This document shows, piece by piece, positions 38,067 to 47,340 of a stretch of DNA of 64,000 bases. Position numbers and translations under genes: made by a program. Each line of letters opens with the position of its first letter. The stretch's first letter is position 1. The stretch comes from Corynebacterium glyciniphilum AJ 3170 (GTDB lineage: Bacteria; Actinomycetota; Actinomycetes; Mycobacteriales; Mycobacteriaceae). Under the pieces are notes generated by a model. The model made no database searches, was not told the origin of the DNA, and was given only the letters and a program-made list of their open reading frames with translations. The stretch is from positions 558,001 to 622,000 of the forward strand of contig NZ_CP006842.1 in NCBI RefSeq assembly GCF_000626675.1, given 5' to 3'.

Positions 38067-38798
38067 ATGGTCGCCACATCACCCTCTCAATCCTCTCAAT
38101 CGCCGCACCCCGCTGCCCGTCGCCGCCTGTCCGGCGAGAGTCCGCTGGCGCTGACCCGGCGGACCCGCTGGGTCAACCGGACCTTGGCGCAGGAGTACCC
38201 GGACGCACACTGCGAGTTGGACTACTCCACGCCGCTGGAACTTCTCGTAGCCACGGTGCTGTCCGCGCAGTGCACGGACAAACGCGTCAACCAGGTCACT
38301 CCGGGGCTGTTCCGGGAGTTCCCGGATGCTGCTGCGTACGCCGGTGCCGACCGGGAACGGCTGGAGGAGGTCATCCGTCCGACGGGTTTCTTCCGGAACA
38401 AGGCATCGAGCCTCATCGGCCTGGGGGCCGCACTGTGCGACGAACACGGTGGTGAAGTCCCTGGAACGATGCAGGAGTTGGTCGCCCTGCCTGGTGTGGG
38501 CCGCAAGACGGCGAATGTCGTGCTGGGCAATGCCTTCAACGTGCCCGGTTTCCCGGTGGACACCCATGTCGGGCGGGTGGTCCGCAGGCTGGGACTGACC
38601 ACGCAGACCGACGCTGTCGCCGTGGAGCGCGAGATCACCGCGATGGTGGAGAAGAAGGAGTGGACGATGTTCTCACACCGGTTGATCTTCCACGGCCGAC
38701 GCGTGTGTCATTCCCGTCGGCCCGACTGCGCCAGCTGTGTCCTGGCGCCCAAGTGCCCGTCATTCGAAGCAGGAGACCAGGCGGGAGTGCGGGAGTGA
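38067..38798 (+). CDS. nth: Endonuclease III
   Basis: A 243-residue DNA glycosylase/AP lyase that removes oxidised pyrimidines. The helix-hairpin-helix [15 protein letters not shown] carries the catalytic Lys, and the catalytic Asp is in [17 protein letters not shown] [4Fe-4S] cluster motif closes the core: C-x6-C-x2-C-x5-C, beginning [11 protein letters not shown]. It is longer than the E. coli enzyme by an N-terminal Ser/Pro/Arg-rich extension of about 30 residues. GTG of the next gene overlaps its stop. Confidence 0.95.
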   Translation: MVATSPSQSSQSPHPAARRRLSGESPLALTRRTRWVNRTLAQEYPDAHCELDYSTPLELLVATVLSAQCTDKRVNQVTPGLFREFPDAAAYAGADRERLEEVIRPTGFFRNKASSLIGLGAALCDEHGGEVPGTMQELVALPGVGRKTANVVLGNAFNVPGFPVDTHVGRVVRRLGLTTQTDAVAVEREITAMVEKKEWTMFSHRLIFHGRRVCHSRRPDCASCVLAPKCPSFEAGDQAGVRE

Positions 38799-39538
38799 CC
38801 GGCTCGGACGAGACTGCTCAGGCCCCGGACGGTTCTGATGCCGTGAGTTCGCGGCTGCGTACCGTTCTACTGGTCGTGGTGGTTGTCGTCGGACTGGCGG
38901 TTGCCGCTGTGCCGATGATCATCTCGTTGACCGGTGGAGAGGACCCGGCGACCTCGGCTGCGCCGACGTCGTCCGTCCCGTCCGGCTCTGCGGAACCGGT
39001 GCCGGACGGGACCACCTCACCTGACCCGGCCGGCACGTCCTACGACGTTCCGTCGGACCAGCGCATGTCCTGCCCGTCGCCGGAGGGCAGTACCCCGCTG
39101 GCACCGGACGCCGAGCTCGCCGACGTCGTCCTGCCGTGCCTGACCGACGGCGGCGGGGAATCCACCGTGTCGGTGGCCGAACTCGTCTCGGGTCGCCCGA
39201 CCCTGGTCAATGTCTGGGCATGGTGGTGCGGCCCGTGCCGCCAGGAACTGCCGGTGCTCCAGGAGGCCGCCGAAAAGCATCCGGAGTGGAACATCATCGG
39301 GGTGCACGCCAATGAACGTGGGCAGGCCGGGGTGGACCTCCTGGCTGACCTGGATGTCCGGTTCGCCAGTTTCCAGGATTCGAACGGAGCCGTCGCCGCC
39401 GCGGCATCCCTGCCGGCCGTCGTTCCGCTGTCGGTGGTCTACAGTGCCGACGGTTCGCGTCTGGAGATGCATCCTGGCGAGCTGACCTCCGTGGAGCAGG
39501 TGGAAGAGCTGATGACACGTAGTATGGGGAACTCATGA
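38795..39538 (+). CDS. Membrane-anchored TlpA-like thioredoxin
   Basis: A 247-residue extracytoplasmic thiol-disulfide protein. A hydrophobic signal anchor lies at about 25-50 ([22 protein letters not shown]), then a Thr/Ser/Pro-rich linker, then a thioredoxin fold with the redox motif CGPC in [15 protein letters not shown]. It may reduce or oxidise cysteines in secreted proteins. GTG 38795 overlaps the nth stop (GTGA), and its own stop overlaps the NUDIX gene start, so translation is coupled along the series. Confidence 0.88.
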   Translation: MTGSDETAQAPDGSDAVSSRLRTVLLVVVVVVGLAVAAVPMIISLTGGEDPATSAAPTSSVPSGSAEPVPDGTTSPDPAGTSYDVPSDQRMSCPSPEGSTPLAPDAELADVVLPCLTDGGGESTVSVAELVSGRPTLVNVWAWWCGPCRQELPVLQEAAEKHPEWNIIGVHANERGQAGVDLLADLDVRFASFQDSNGAVAAAASLPAVVPLSVVYSADGSRLEMHPGELTSVEQVEELMTRSMGNS

Positions 39539-40422
39539 ACCGACCCATCGAGCGCCCAGACGAGTTTCCGGAACGGGACCACTCACTGGAGGACTGGCTG
39601 TATGCCGCCCAGGCGCAGCCGGAGCTCCCCGCTGACCTGCCGGGATGGGTCCGTGCTCTTGTCGGTGCAGCACGTACGGATGCCGGGGAGGACGCCGCGG
39701 CGGGGATCTTCAGCGAACCGGCGCGGACCGTTCCCGAAACAGGCCCGGACGGTACACCGCCGCGGTACTCGGCGGTGCTGGTGCTGCTCGGCGAGGACGG
39801 GGCAGGGGAGAAGACCGTCCTGTTGACCCACCGCAATCCCCGAATGCGCACCCACTCCGGGCAGATCGCCTTCCCCGGCGGTCGCCGCGAGCCCCAGGAT
39901 GCCGGTCCGGTGGACACCGCCGTGCGTGAAGCGGTGGAGGAGACCGCACTCGACCCTGCCTCTGTCGTACCGGTGATGGTGATGGACCCGTTGTACATCG
40001 ATCGGACGAACCACGCCGTCATCCCCGTCATCGCCTGGTGGCGGGCACCGGGGCCGGTGCACCCGGCGACGCAGGAATCGGACTGGGTGCGTGCCTACCC
40101 GGTGGCCCGCCTGGCGGAGCCCGCCCTCCGCACCAGGATCGGATTCCTCGGCTGGCACGGTCCTGCCTTCGACGTCGACGGGTATCTCCTGTGGGGATTC
40201 ACCGGTGGCGTCGTGGACGCCCTCCTGCAGATCGCCGGATGGGATCAGGCCTGGGAGGATCCGTGGACCGACGGGGAGCCTGTCGAGGTGGGTGACCTCT
40301 TCGCAGCACTCGAGGCGTCCCGGAACGGCGAGAACCTCGCCCCGGCTGTCCTCGGCGACCGTCTGGGTGGCGAGCTCGAGAACGACAACGGTGAGAACGA
40401 GAACGGGAAGGAACCCCGATGA
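39535..40422 (+). CDS. NUDIX hydrolase, CoA pyrophosphatase type
   Basis: A 295-residue NUDIX enzyme. The CoA-type motif is clear: LTHRNPRMRTHSGQIAFPGGR followed by the Nudix-box residues AVREAVEETAL. Such enzymes cleave CoA or related nucleotide diphosphates with Mg2+. N- and C-terminal extensions are longer than usual. Its ATG overlaps the thioredoxin stop, and its stop overlaps the MarP-type gene start by 4 bases. Confidence 0.87.
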   Translation: MNRPIERPDEFPERDHSLEDWLYAAQAQPELPADLPGWVRALVGAARTDAGEDAAAGIFSEPARTVPETGPDGTPPRYSAVLVLLGEDGAGEKTVLLTHRNPRMRTHSGQIAFPGGRREPQDAGPVDTAVREAVEETALDPASVVPVMVMDPLYIDRTNHAVIPVIAWWRAPGPVHPATQESDWVRAYPVARLAEPALRTRIGFLGWHGPAFDVDGYLLWGFTGGVVDALLQIAGWDQAWEDPWTDGEPVEVGDLFAALEASRNGENLAPAVLGDRLGGELENDNGENENGKEPR

Positions 40423-41615
40423 GCGGTTCGGTCATCGTCGATGTCGCCCTGGTCGTCATCGCACTGTTCGCCCTGCTCTCCGGCTGGCGACAGGGCGGTT
40501 TCTCCGCCCTGCTGTCGCTGGTCGGTGTGCTCGGTGGTGGTGTACTGGGCCTGCGGATCCTGCCGTGGGTGATGGGCTACGTCGACGGGGACACCCAGCG
40601 TTTCCTCGCTGCACTCGCCGTCGTCGCGGGGTCCGTCGTGCTCGGATACACGCTCGGATCAGTGATCGGCGGACGCCTGCGTGACCTCATCCGCACCCGG
40701 GTGGCCCTGCGCGCGGACTCTGTGGTCGGGGCGCTTGTACAGGTTGTCACCACCGTGGTGGTGGTCTGGCTGATCGTGGTTCCGGTGGCCGGCAACAACT
40801 CCGGGGACCTGGGCAAGTCGGTGCGCGGCTCGTCGATTCTCTCCGGGGTCAGCGACATCGCCCCGTCGTGGCTGGAGGCGCTCCCGCAGCAGACGGCGTC
40901 ATTCTTCAGTGACTCCGGGTTCCCCGTGATCACCGACCCGTTCGATGACGTCCCCTCGGCCGAGGTAGACGCACCGGACACTGCATTGTCGGACACTCCG
41001 GTCGTCGCCGAGACCCGTCCGTCACTGGTGCGTGTCTTGGGAGAGGCTGAACAGTGCAGTCGGATCCTGCAGGGATCCGGCTTCGCCGTCGAGCCGGACC
41101 TGGTCATGACGAACGCCCACGTTGTCGCCGGTACTGGACGGGTCGCACTGGAGACCGTGGACGGGGACGCCGAAGGCGAGGTGGTCTACTACAATCCGTC
41201 GGAAGACATCGCCTTGATCCGCACCACGGACGGGACGGCGCTTCCGCCGCTGGACTGGGCCGACCGTCCTGCGGCCCAGAATGACGATGCCATCGTCATG
41301 GGGTTCCCGCTCGGTGGCCCGTTCCAGGCCACTCCGGCGCGTGTCCGTGAGATGTTCACGGTCTCCGGACCCGACATCTACGCGGACACGCGCGTGGACC
41401 GTGAGGCCTACACGCTGCGCGGAACGGTGGTACAGGGCAATTCAGGCGGGCCGTTACTCGACAGGGACGGTCGTGTCCTGGGGCTCGTCTTCGGCGCTGC
41501 CGTCGGGGACTCCGATACTGGATACGCCCTGACCAAGAATGAAGTTCTCTCCCATGTCGGGGACATCGCGTCCTACCGCGACCCGGTGGACACGCAGAAG
41601 TGCGTGGTCAGCTGA
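40419..41615 (+). CDS. MarP-like membrane serine protease (CvpA plus trypsin domains)
   Basis: A 398-residue periplasmic protease with four N-terminal membrane helices of the CvpA type (about 1-125) and a chymotrypsin-like domain. Catalytic residues are visible as His in TNAHVVAG, Asp in SEDIALIRT and Ser in GNSGGPLL. A pair of cysteines (CSRILQGSG and the C-terminal DTQKC) could form the redox-sensitive disulfide known in the mycobacterial MarP, which protects against acid. The order nth-thioredoxin-NUDIX-MarP-hydrolase is also found in mycobacteria. Confidence 0.9.
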   Translation: MSGSVIVDVALVVIALFALLSGWRQGGFSALLSLVGVLGGGVLGLRILPWVMGYVDGDTQRFLAALAVVAGSVVLGYTLGSVIGGRLRDLIRTRVALRADSVVGALVQVVTTVVVVWLIVVPVAGNNSGDLGKSVRGSSILSGVSDIAPSWLEALPQQTASFFSDSGFPVITDPFDDVPSAEVDAPDTALSDTPVVAETRPSLVRVLGEAEQCSRILQGSGFAVEPDLVMTNAHVVAGTGRVALETVDGDAEGEVVYYNPSEDIALIRTTDGTALPPLDWADRPAAQNDDAIVMGFPLGGPFQATPARVREMFTVSGPDIYADTRVDREAYTLRGTVVQGNSGGPLLDRDGRVLGLVFGAAVGDSDTGYALTKNEVLSHVGDIASYRDPVDTQKCVVS

Positions 41616-41646
41616 GGCAGTCTGTCGGCTGCGGGATATGTCTAGA

Positions 41647-42504
41647 ATGGCTGTCGTGACCCGAGAGCCTGACAGCAGAATGCGCTCCTGGTGGAGACGT
41701 GGTTCCGCCGTCCTGGCGGCCACGGCCGTCGGTGCCGCTGTCCTCACGCCTGTGCTGATACGTGACGGGCGGGATGCCGACCCCTGTCCTCCCGAGGTCA
41801 GCGAGTTCCGCCACAAGGGGCGCAGCAGCCAGGTGTACACCTACAACTGCGGTGAGGCCGACGGGTCTGCAGCGCCGAGGGGCGTGCTCATTCATCTGCA
41901 CGGCGATGGGGCCGGGGAATTCGGACTCCCCGGAGACGGGGACCCTGATGAGGACGACACGGAACCGACCCTGGGGGAGCTGGCGCAGGTGGCAGGATCG
42001 CGCAACATGGTCCTCATCGCTCCCCGTACGCCTGATCACCGCCGGGGCGAGACGTGGTGGCGCAGACTCGACCGCAACGTTGACTGGCTGACGGCTCTGG
42101 TCGCTGACCGGGTGCGGGCGGACAGCGAGCTGGACGACGAGAATGTCTGGTGGTCGGGGTATTCGGGTGGGGCCGAGATGCTCAGCTACGGGATTCTGCG
42201 TAGCGTGCCGGGGTTAGTGACCGGCGGTGCGGTCATGATGGCGGGAGGCGGGGCTCCTGACGAGGATCCGGGGTCCTCCGGGGATACACTCACGGTGCCG
42301 CTACGTTGGTATGTGGGGGACCTCGACGACGGGACCCGGAGTGCCGACGGTTTCGACGCGCTCAGCGCCGCCCGGGAGGGGGCCGCCTGGTACCGCCGAT
42401 CAGGCGCCGATGGTGCCGAGATCCAGATTCTCCCCGGTGTTGCGCATCTGGACTTTCCCCAGGCCGATGTACTCGGCCGTGTGCTGCCCCGGGCAGAGAC
42501 GTGA
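41647..42504 (+). CDS. Exported alpha/beta hydrolase-like protein
   Basis: About 285 residues with a basic N-terminus and a signal-anchor helix (SAVLAATAVGAAVLTPVLI), followed by HLHGDGAGEFG, the nucleophile elbow GYSGGAEML and a catalytic His in GVAHLDFP. Two cysteines in the mature region (DPCPPEV, YNCGE) could form a disulfide outside the cell. Starts ATG 41647 or GTG 41656 are both possible; no strong ribosome-binding site is seen. Substrate unknown. Confidence 0.75.
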   Translation: MAVVTREPDSRMRSWWRRGSAVLAATAVGAAVLTPVLIRDGRDADPCPPEVSEFRHKGRSSQVYTYNCGEADGSAAPRGVLIHLHGDGAGEFGLPGDGDPDEDDTEPTLGELAQVAGSRNMVLIAPRTPDHRRGETWWRRLDRNVDWLTALVADRVRADSELDDENVWWSGYSGGAEMLSYGILRSVPGLVTGGAVMMAGGGAPDEDPGSSGDTLTVPLRWYVGDLDDGTRSADGFDALSAAREGAAWYRRSGADGAEIQILPGVAHLDFPQADVLGRVLPRAET

Positions 42505-42551
42505 GTGCACGGGGAATACAGGAAAGGGGCAGGTGAGGCTCGAGGGGAGGC

Positions 42552-43475
42552 TCAGTGCTCTTTCCGGTGGTCTGATACTGCCCGGATGATCGCGGCCACG
42601 GCCGGCGGGTCCTCGATGTGAGGGAAATGGCCCACCCCGTAGAGCAGTTCGGATGTTGATCCGTCCCCACCACGGGCAGCGGAGCGTCGGGCGATTCGAC
42701 GAGAATAGGCGGGATCCATCGATCCGTCGACGCAGACGGCGGGTGTGTCGGTACGCGCCGGGAACGTCCGGTTGAAGTCGCCGCCCTCGGGCCGCAGTCG
42801 GCTGCGTAGGGTCCATCGACGGTATTCACAGGACAGGTGCGCGACCTTGTCGATCTGCATGGCGTCCCGGCGGAGTTCCTCGTGCTCCCGGCAGGTGTCG
42901 GTGTCCCGGAACCCGGGCGCGACCTGGTGGCGGAAGGAGGTGGCCACCACGGCGGACCCGTTCTTGCGTAGCGCGTGTTCGGGCAGCCGGGGCAGCTGGG
43001 CGTAGAGCGAGGCGCGGACCCGCGGCCACTGGGACACCGGGTGCAGGAGAAGGGACCGGGCGAGTACCAGGGGGTGTGCGGAGGCGAGCGTGACAATGCC
43101 GCGGACGCGTTGTGGCTCGTGGGCTGCCATCGTCCAGGCGATCAGGCCGCCTTCACCGTGACCGACGACCAGGGCGTCGGTGTGGCCGAGCGCGCGGATC
43201 GCACCGCACATGTCCGAGGCTGCGGTGGTGAGATCGTAGCCGCGGGGCGTTTTGTCGGAACGCCCGTAGCCACGCAGGTCGACCGCAGCGACACGTACCG
43301 GCGGTGCATCGGCGCCGCAGAGTTCGGGCATGAGCTCGCGCCAGTCGAAGTGTCCACCAGCGAACCCGTGGATCAGCAGGACCAGGGGAGCATCGGACGG
43401 GCCCTGGATGAGGACATGCAACCGGATGCCCCGGGTATGGATGTAGCGGTGCGCCGCGTCGGGGGTGAGGGTCAT
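42552..43475 (-). CDS. Alpha/beta hydrolase with altered nucleophile elbow
   Basis: A 307-residue alpha/beta hydrolase fold protein of the epoxide-hydrolase-like group. HGFAGGHFDWRELMPEL provides the oxyanion-hole loop, and GYGRSDKTPRGYDL follows. The elbow reads VVGHGEGGLIAW: Gly occupies the position of the usual Ser or Asp nucleophile. A His is available near the C-terminus (YGVGHFPHIED). The protein may be catalytically inactive or use a different mechanism. It converges with the exported hydrolase gene at 41.6-42.5 kb. Confidence 0.8.
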   Translation of the reverse strand: MTLTPDAAHRYIHTRGIRLHVLIQGPSDAPLVLLIHGFAGGHFDWRELMPELCGADAPPVRVAAVDLRGYGRSDKTPRGYDLTTAASDMCGAIRALGHTDALVVGHGEGGLIAWTMAAHEPQRVRGIVTLASAHPLVLARSLLLHPVSQWPRVRASLYAQLPRLPEHALRKNGSAVVATSFRHQVAPGFRDTDTCREHEELRRDAMQIDKVAHLSCEYRRWTLRSRLRPEGGDFNRTFPARTDTPAVCVDGSMDPAYSRRIARRSAARGGDGSTSELLYGVGHFPHIEDPPAVAAIIRAVSDHRKEH

Positions 43476-43500
43476 CGCAGAACAGAGATGCCCGGCTGGG

Positions 43501-44007
43501 CTAGGTGAACATCCCGTTGTCGGCGGTGGAGTCCTTCTTGCCGGAGGGCACGACGGACTTCAGCTCGTTGACGGAGTCGATCGTCGCCTGCGGTTTCTTG
43601 ACGCCCTTGATGAACTTCACGCCGACGACGGCGAGAATCGCGACCAGCACGAACATGATGCCGAACACGATGAGGAACGCCGACCAGCGGGGCAGCCAGT
43701 TGTCCAGGAGCTCCGCGAGGAAGAAGAAGAAGAAAAAGGAACTGTAGGCCAGCACGACGCCGGCGGCACCGAACAGGCCGACGGCGATCCCGGCCTTTTT
43801 CGCGGTGCCGGAGATCTCGGTCTTGGCCAGTTCCACCTCAGAACGGATCAGGGAGGACACCTGGGCGGTGGCGTCTTTGACCAGGTCAGCGATGCTGCCG
43901 CCGCGACCGGCGGCCTGGGCATCCACGTCGGACAGCGGGATGGAGTTGACCTTGGGGTTGAAGCTGTCCTGGTCAGTGAACAGGCCGTTGCTGTTCTTGT
44001 CGCTCAC
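43501..44007 (-). CDS. Phage holin-like (Actinobacterial Holin-X) membrane protein
   Basis: A 168-residue protein with a charged N-terminal half, the SIADLVKDATAQVSSLIRSEVELAKTEISGTAKKAG helix typical of this family, and two membrane helices; one carries six Phe in a row. Holin-like proteins of this group are chromosomally encoded in actinobacteria and probably not lytic. I chose GTG 44007, which has AGGAGAG upstream; longer in-frame extensions lack support. Confidence 0.82.
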   Translation of the reverse strand: MSDKNSNGLFTDQDSFNPKVNSIPLSDVDAQAAGRGGSIADLVKDATAQVSSLIRSEVELAKTEISGTAKKAGIAVGLFGAAGVVLAYSSFFFFFFLAELLDNWLPRWSAFLIVFGIMFVLVAILAVVGVKFIKGVKKPQATIDSVNELKSVVPSGKKDSTADNGMFT

Positions 44008-44110
44008 TACGCACTCTCCTGGTCGATGGTCTAACTCGGATCCTACTGGTTGGTTCTCCACGCTATTGTGCCAGAGGCTCTTCCATGGTGAGGGAGAAGC
44101 CGTACTCTTT

Positions 44111-45055
44111 CTACTCGTCCTCGCGTCCCCGGAGCCAGACCAGCAGCCCAGCGGCGACGGTACCGACAAGGGCGACAGCCGCGGAGGTGCCCGCGATGGC
44201 GCCGGTGTGCTCGGGAAGTGTGAACAGCGGTTCGGTGCGTCCGAACTTGGCGATGGGCCAGTTACGGGTGGTCGCCTCGCGGCGCAGTGTCCGGTCGGGG
44301 TTCACGACGGTGGGGTGGCCGACGGCCTCGAGCAGGGGGAGGTCGGTCGCCGAATCGGTGTAGGTGTAGCTGGCGGTGAGGTCGTAGCCTTCCGACTCGG
44401 CGAGACGGTGGAGCCCCTCGACTTTTGCCGGGCCCTTGCAGAAGAACGGGACCTCGCCGGTGAACAGGCCCTCATCGTCGACGGCGAGTTCGGTGGCGAT
44501 GAGATGGTCGGCGCCGAGTTCGTCGGCGATGGGAGTCACCAGGACACGGGCGGATGCGGTGATGATCGCCACGTGGTGGCCCAGGGCGTGATGCCGGGCG
44601 ATGAGAGTGCGGGCCTCAGAGTAGATGACCGGGACGATCACGTCCTGGAGTGCACCGTGGGCGACGTCGGCGAGATCGGCCTGTCGACGGCCGCGGATCA
44701 TGGCGACCAGGGTGTCCCGTGTGGTGTTTAGGGAGTTGTCGTCGTGGCCGCTGATCATGTAGTTGCCGAGCATCATGAGCATACGCAGCATGTCGGTGGT
44801 GGTGATCAGGCCACGTTCGGCCAGGGGCTTGCGGTAGGCCATGGACGCCGAGGTGTCGATGATGGTCTTGTCCAGGTCGAAGACGGCGAGGACGGTTGAC
44901 GGGTCAACGCCGGGGTCGGTGGTGATGGACTCGATCAGCTCGGCGACGGGTGTGTTCTCGGCATGGGTGTCGTCCGGCTCGCGTGGTTCTCCCTGCGGCG
45001 TAGTCACATCTACACCATACGTCCCAATGGTCACGTTCGTTACCCTGCGCCTCAT
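44111..45055 (-). CDS. HAD-superfamily IB phosphatase (SerB-like)
   Basis: A 314-residue HAD-IB hydrolase. The catalytic motif is VFDLDKTIIDTS near residues 57-68, motif III is in FFCKGPAKVEGLH and motif IV is SDTATDLP-like (YTDSATDLPLLEAVG). One C-terminal membrane helix is visible (GTSAAVALVGTVAAGLLVWL). Phosphoserine is one possible substrate; it is more likely a lipid or small phosphoester. It starts at ATG 45055 with GAGAGGAA before it and is divergent from the Tad locus. Confidence 0.88.
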   Translation of the reverse strand: MRRRVTNVTIGTYGVDVTTPQGEPREPDDTHAENTPVAELIESITTDPGVDPSTVLAVFDLDKTIIDTSASMAYRKPLAERGLITTTDMLRMLMMLGNYMISGHDDNSLNTTRDTLVAMIRGRRQADLADVAHGALQDVIVPVIYSEARTLIARHHALGHHVAIITASARVLVTPIADELGADHLIATELAVDDEGLFTGEVPFFCKGPAKVEGLHRLAESEGYDLTASYTYTDSATDLPLLEAVGHPTVVNPDRTLRREATTRNWPIAKFGRTEPLFTLPEHTGAIAGTSAAVALVGTVAAGLLVWLRGREDE

Positions 45056-45076
45056 ATTTTCCTCTCGTGGCGAGCA

Positions 45077-45130
45077 TTGTCCACAGGGGCTGGGGACAAC
45101 GACGCAGAATCTGGTCCGAAGTTGTCCACA
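45077..45130. promoter_or_regulatory. DnaA-box-like repeats upstream of the Tad locus
   Basis: TTGTCCACAGG occurs twice, beginning at 45077 and 45122, and matches the actinobacterial DnaA box TTGTCCACA exactly. A shorter inverted copy GGACAA lies at 45094-45099, forming a TTGTCC/GGACAA inverted repeat with the first box. The repeats lie in the 138 bases between the HAD gene and the ssd-like gene. Confidence 0.5.
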
Positions 45131-45193
45131 GGTTCGTCTCCTGCTGGTCCGGCTCTACCGTCGTATTGGCCGGTAATGCCACTATCTACCGCC

Positions 45194-46174
45194 ATGAGGG
45201 GAACACGAGGTGTCAGGGGAGTGTCCGGCAGGTACAGCAGCGGCGATCGCCGGCAGAAGGGGGCCTCGCCGGTCCTGTTGATGCTCGATGATCCAGGGCT
45301 GGTGGACGAGGTCGCCATGATCGTCACGGTGACCGGGCGGCGCATTGTCCGGGAGGATGAGACCACCAACCTGCCCGGCCTGGTTGTGGTGACGGACTCC
45401 TTGGACCCTCACGTGCCGGAGACGGCAGGAGGCCGGTCTTCGGTGCGGATCATCCGGGTCAGTGGTACGCCGGTCGTCGGGTCTGACACCCTGCAGATTC
45501 CGGAGGCGGCGAATCAGTTGGCCGCGGCGATCGGCTGTCACGATCCACTCGATATCGCTGTCGCGGGTGTGGTCGGTGGAGCCGGGGCCAGCGTCTTTTC
45601 CGCCGCACTTGCCGGAGCGGCGGCGGATCCGGGACCGGACGGTACCGACGGCCCCGGTCAGGCACTGTTGGTGGACGACGACCCGCTGTCCCGTGCAGGG
45701 CAGCTCCGGCTGCTGCTCGGAGCCGAACGTGACGGGGAGGACGGTCCAGGCGACTCGGAGGTGACCTGGGTACAGGATGTCGGCGTGGTGGAGTCCCGGC
45801 GTTCCTCCGGTGTGTCGTGTGCCGCGCTGCCGTCACGCCCGGTCGTCAGGGACTGCGGACGCCGCGACCTGTCGGCACTACCGGAGACGGTGACGACCCG
45901 GGTTCTGGTTGTACCGCAGACCGTCCCGGCGGTCGTGGCGGCTCGGCATATCGTTGCGGTCTGCGGCCAGATACATGTTGTGCTACGCGAACTCCCGCGC
46001 TCCGGACTTACCTGGAACCAGACACTGAGTCTGCTGGGACGGGCACCCACGGTGACATGGGAGGACGACCCCTTTCTCACCGTGGATGTGGACCGCGGTG
46101 ACTTCCGGACCACAGGAAGCGCTGCAGGGACCGCCGGTACCGCAGCATTGCGGTTGTTGGAGGAGATTCGGTGA
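45194..46174 (+). CDS. Septum-site determining protein / CpaE-like protein
   Basis: A 326-residue protein of the actinobacterial Ssd (Rv3660c-like) group at the head of a Tad locus. N-terminal half resembles a receiver-like domain; the second half contains a degenerate ParA/MinD-like P-loop (VVGGAGASVFSAALAG) without the signature lysines, then LLVDDDPLSRAGQLRLLLG. It is thought to position or localise the pilus machinery or septum. I chose ATG 45194; upstream in-frame starts lie within the DnaA-box-like repeats. Its end overlaps tadA by 4 bases. Confidence 0.8.
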   Translation: MRGTRGVRGVSGRYSSGDRRQKGASPVLLMLDDPGLVDEVAMIVTVTGRRIVREDETTNLPGLVVVTDSLDPHVPETAGGRSSVRIIRVSGTPVVGSDTLQIPEAANQLAAAIGCHDPLDIAVAGVVGGAGASVFSAALAGAAADPGPDGTDGPGQALLVDDDPLSRAGQLRLLLGAERDGEDGPGDSEVTWVQDVGVVESRRSSGVSCAALPSRPVVRDCGRRDLSALPETVTTRVLVVPQTVPAVVAARHIVAVCGQIHVVLRELPRSGLTWNQTLSLLGRAPTVTWEDDPFLTVDVDRGDFRTTGSAAGTAGTAALRLLEEIR

Positions 46175-47340
46175 TCGGCCGGATGAAGGTGCGTCCTGCT
46201 GCCTCTGCCCGGTCGACTGACTCCGGGACACATTCCAGGCCTCCGGCGCTTGTCGACCGGGTGAGGGACGAACTGGTAGACCGTGCCGTGCTTCGACCCT
46301 CCCCGGGAGACATCGCCGGGGTCATCGGGACGATGGGTGGTGCGGACGGTGCCGGGGTCGAGCAGGTGCGGGTGCTCACTCGTGAATTCTCCGGGCTGGG
46401 GGACCTGGCGATTCCGCTGGAGGACCCGACGGTCACCGATGTCTTGATCAATGGCCCCGGGCCAGTGTGGATCGACCGCGGTCGGGGAGTGGAATCGACG
46501 GATCTGCGACTGTCGGACAAGGACGCCTGCCGGCACATCGCCGTGCGTCTCGCGGCGGCGTGCGGCGTGCGTCTGGACGACGCGTGCCCTTTCGCCGACG
46601 GTATTCTCACCGATCTGCCGCCGGGAGTGGCCGCGGCCGGGGTGCGTGTGCACGCCGTCCTGGATCCTCCGGCCGGCGCCGGCGCCTGTGTGAGCCTGCG
46701 GGCCCTGTCCAGCAGCCACCGCAGCCTGGAAGCATTACAGGAAACCGGCATGTTCCCGGATGACGGTGCCCGCTTGCTGCGTGAGCTCATCGAACAACGG
46801 CGTTCTTTCCTCGTCAGCGGTGGTACCGGTGCCGGTAAGACGACACTGCTTGCGGCCTTGTTGGGCCAGGTACCTGCCGAAGAGCGGCTGCTGCTCGTTG
46901 AGGACACCCCGGAGCTTCTCCCGGATCATCCCCACGCGGTGCGGCTACGTACCCGCGACGCGGGACCGGACGGCGCAGGTGGTATCGACATGCGGATGCT
47001 GGTGCGACAGAGTCTGCGCATGCGCCCGGACCGCATCATCGTCGGTGAAATCCGCGGCGCAGAGATCGCGGAGCTGCTGCTGGCCTTCAATACCGGACAC
47101 GGGGGGAGTGCGGGAACGCTGCACGCCAACAGCGTGTCTGCTGTGCCGGGACGCCTCACTGCGCTCGGGGCGCTGGCCGGTATGTCGGCGGACTCGGTGG
47201 CGCGTCAGGTTGTCGACGGAGTGGACACCGTGGTTCATCTGCACAGGGAGCAGGGACAGCGACGGCTCGCGCAGGTCGGACGGTTGACCGGCACGGGCGG
47301 CACTCTGACGGTGGAACCAGTGTGGGGCCGAACATGGTGA
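46171..47340 (+). CDS. Tad/Flp pilus assembly ATPase TadA (CpaF)
   Basis: A 389-residue type II/IV secretion ATPase. The Walker A motif GGTGAGKTTL lies near residues 216-225, and the Asp box and Walker B region (MRPDRIIVGEIRGAEIAELLLAFNTGH) follow. An N-terminal domain of about 150 residues contains NGPGPVWIDRG. It powers pilus assembly or secretion together with the TadB-TadC fusion encoded next. It starts at GTG 46171, overlapping the ssd-like gene. Confidence 0.93.
   Translation: MIGRMKVRPAASARSTDSGTHSRPPALVDRVRDELVDRAVLRPSPGDIAGVIGTMGGADGAGVEQVRVLTREFSGLGDLAIPLEDPTVTDVLINGPGPVWIDRGRGVESTDLRLSDKDACRHIAVRLAAACGVRLDDACPFADGILTDLPPGVAAAGVRVHAVLDPPAGAGACVSLRALSSSHRSLEALQETGMFPDDGARLLRELIEQRRSFLVSGGTGAGKTTLLAALLGQVPAEERLLLVEDTPELLPDHPHAVRLRTRDAGPDGAGGIDMRMLVRQSLRMRPDRIIVGEIRGAEIAELLLAFNTGHGGSAGTLHANSVSAVPGRLTALGALAGMSADSVARQVVDGVDTVVHLHREQGQRRLAQVGRLTGTGGTLTVEPVWGRTW

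Noticed and set aside
43501..44007. Holin-like gene as a prophage remnant
   Set aside because: No other phage genes or attachment repeats are nearby, and the gene belongs to a chromosomal actinobacterial family.
45658..46719. Minus-strand frame of 353 codons under the Tad genes
   Set aside because: It overlaps ssd-like and tadA coding sequence and lacks any domain signal.
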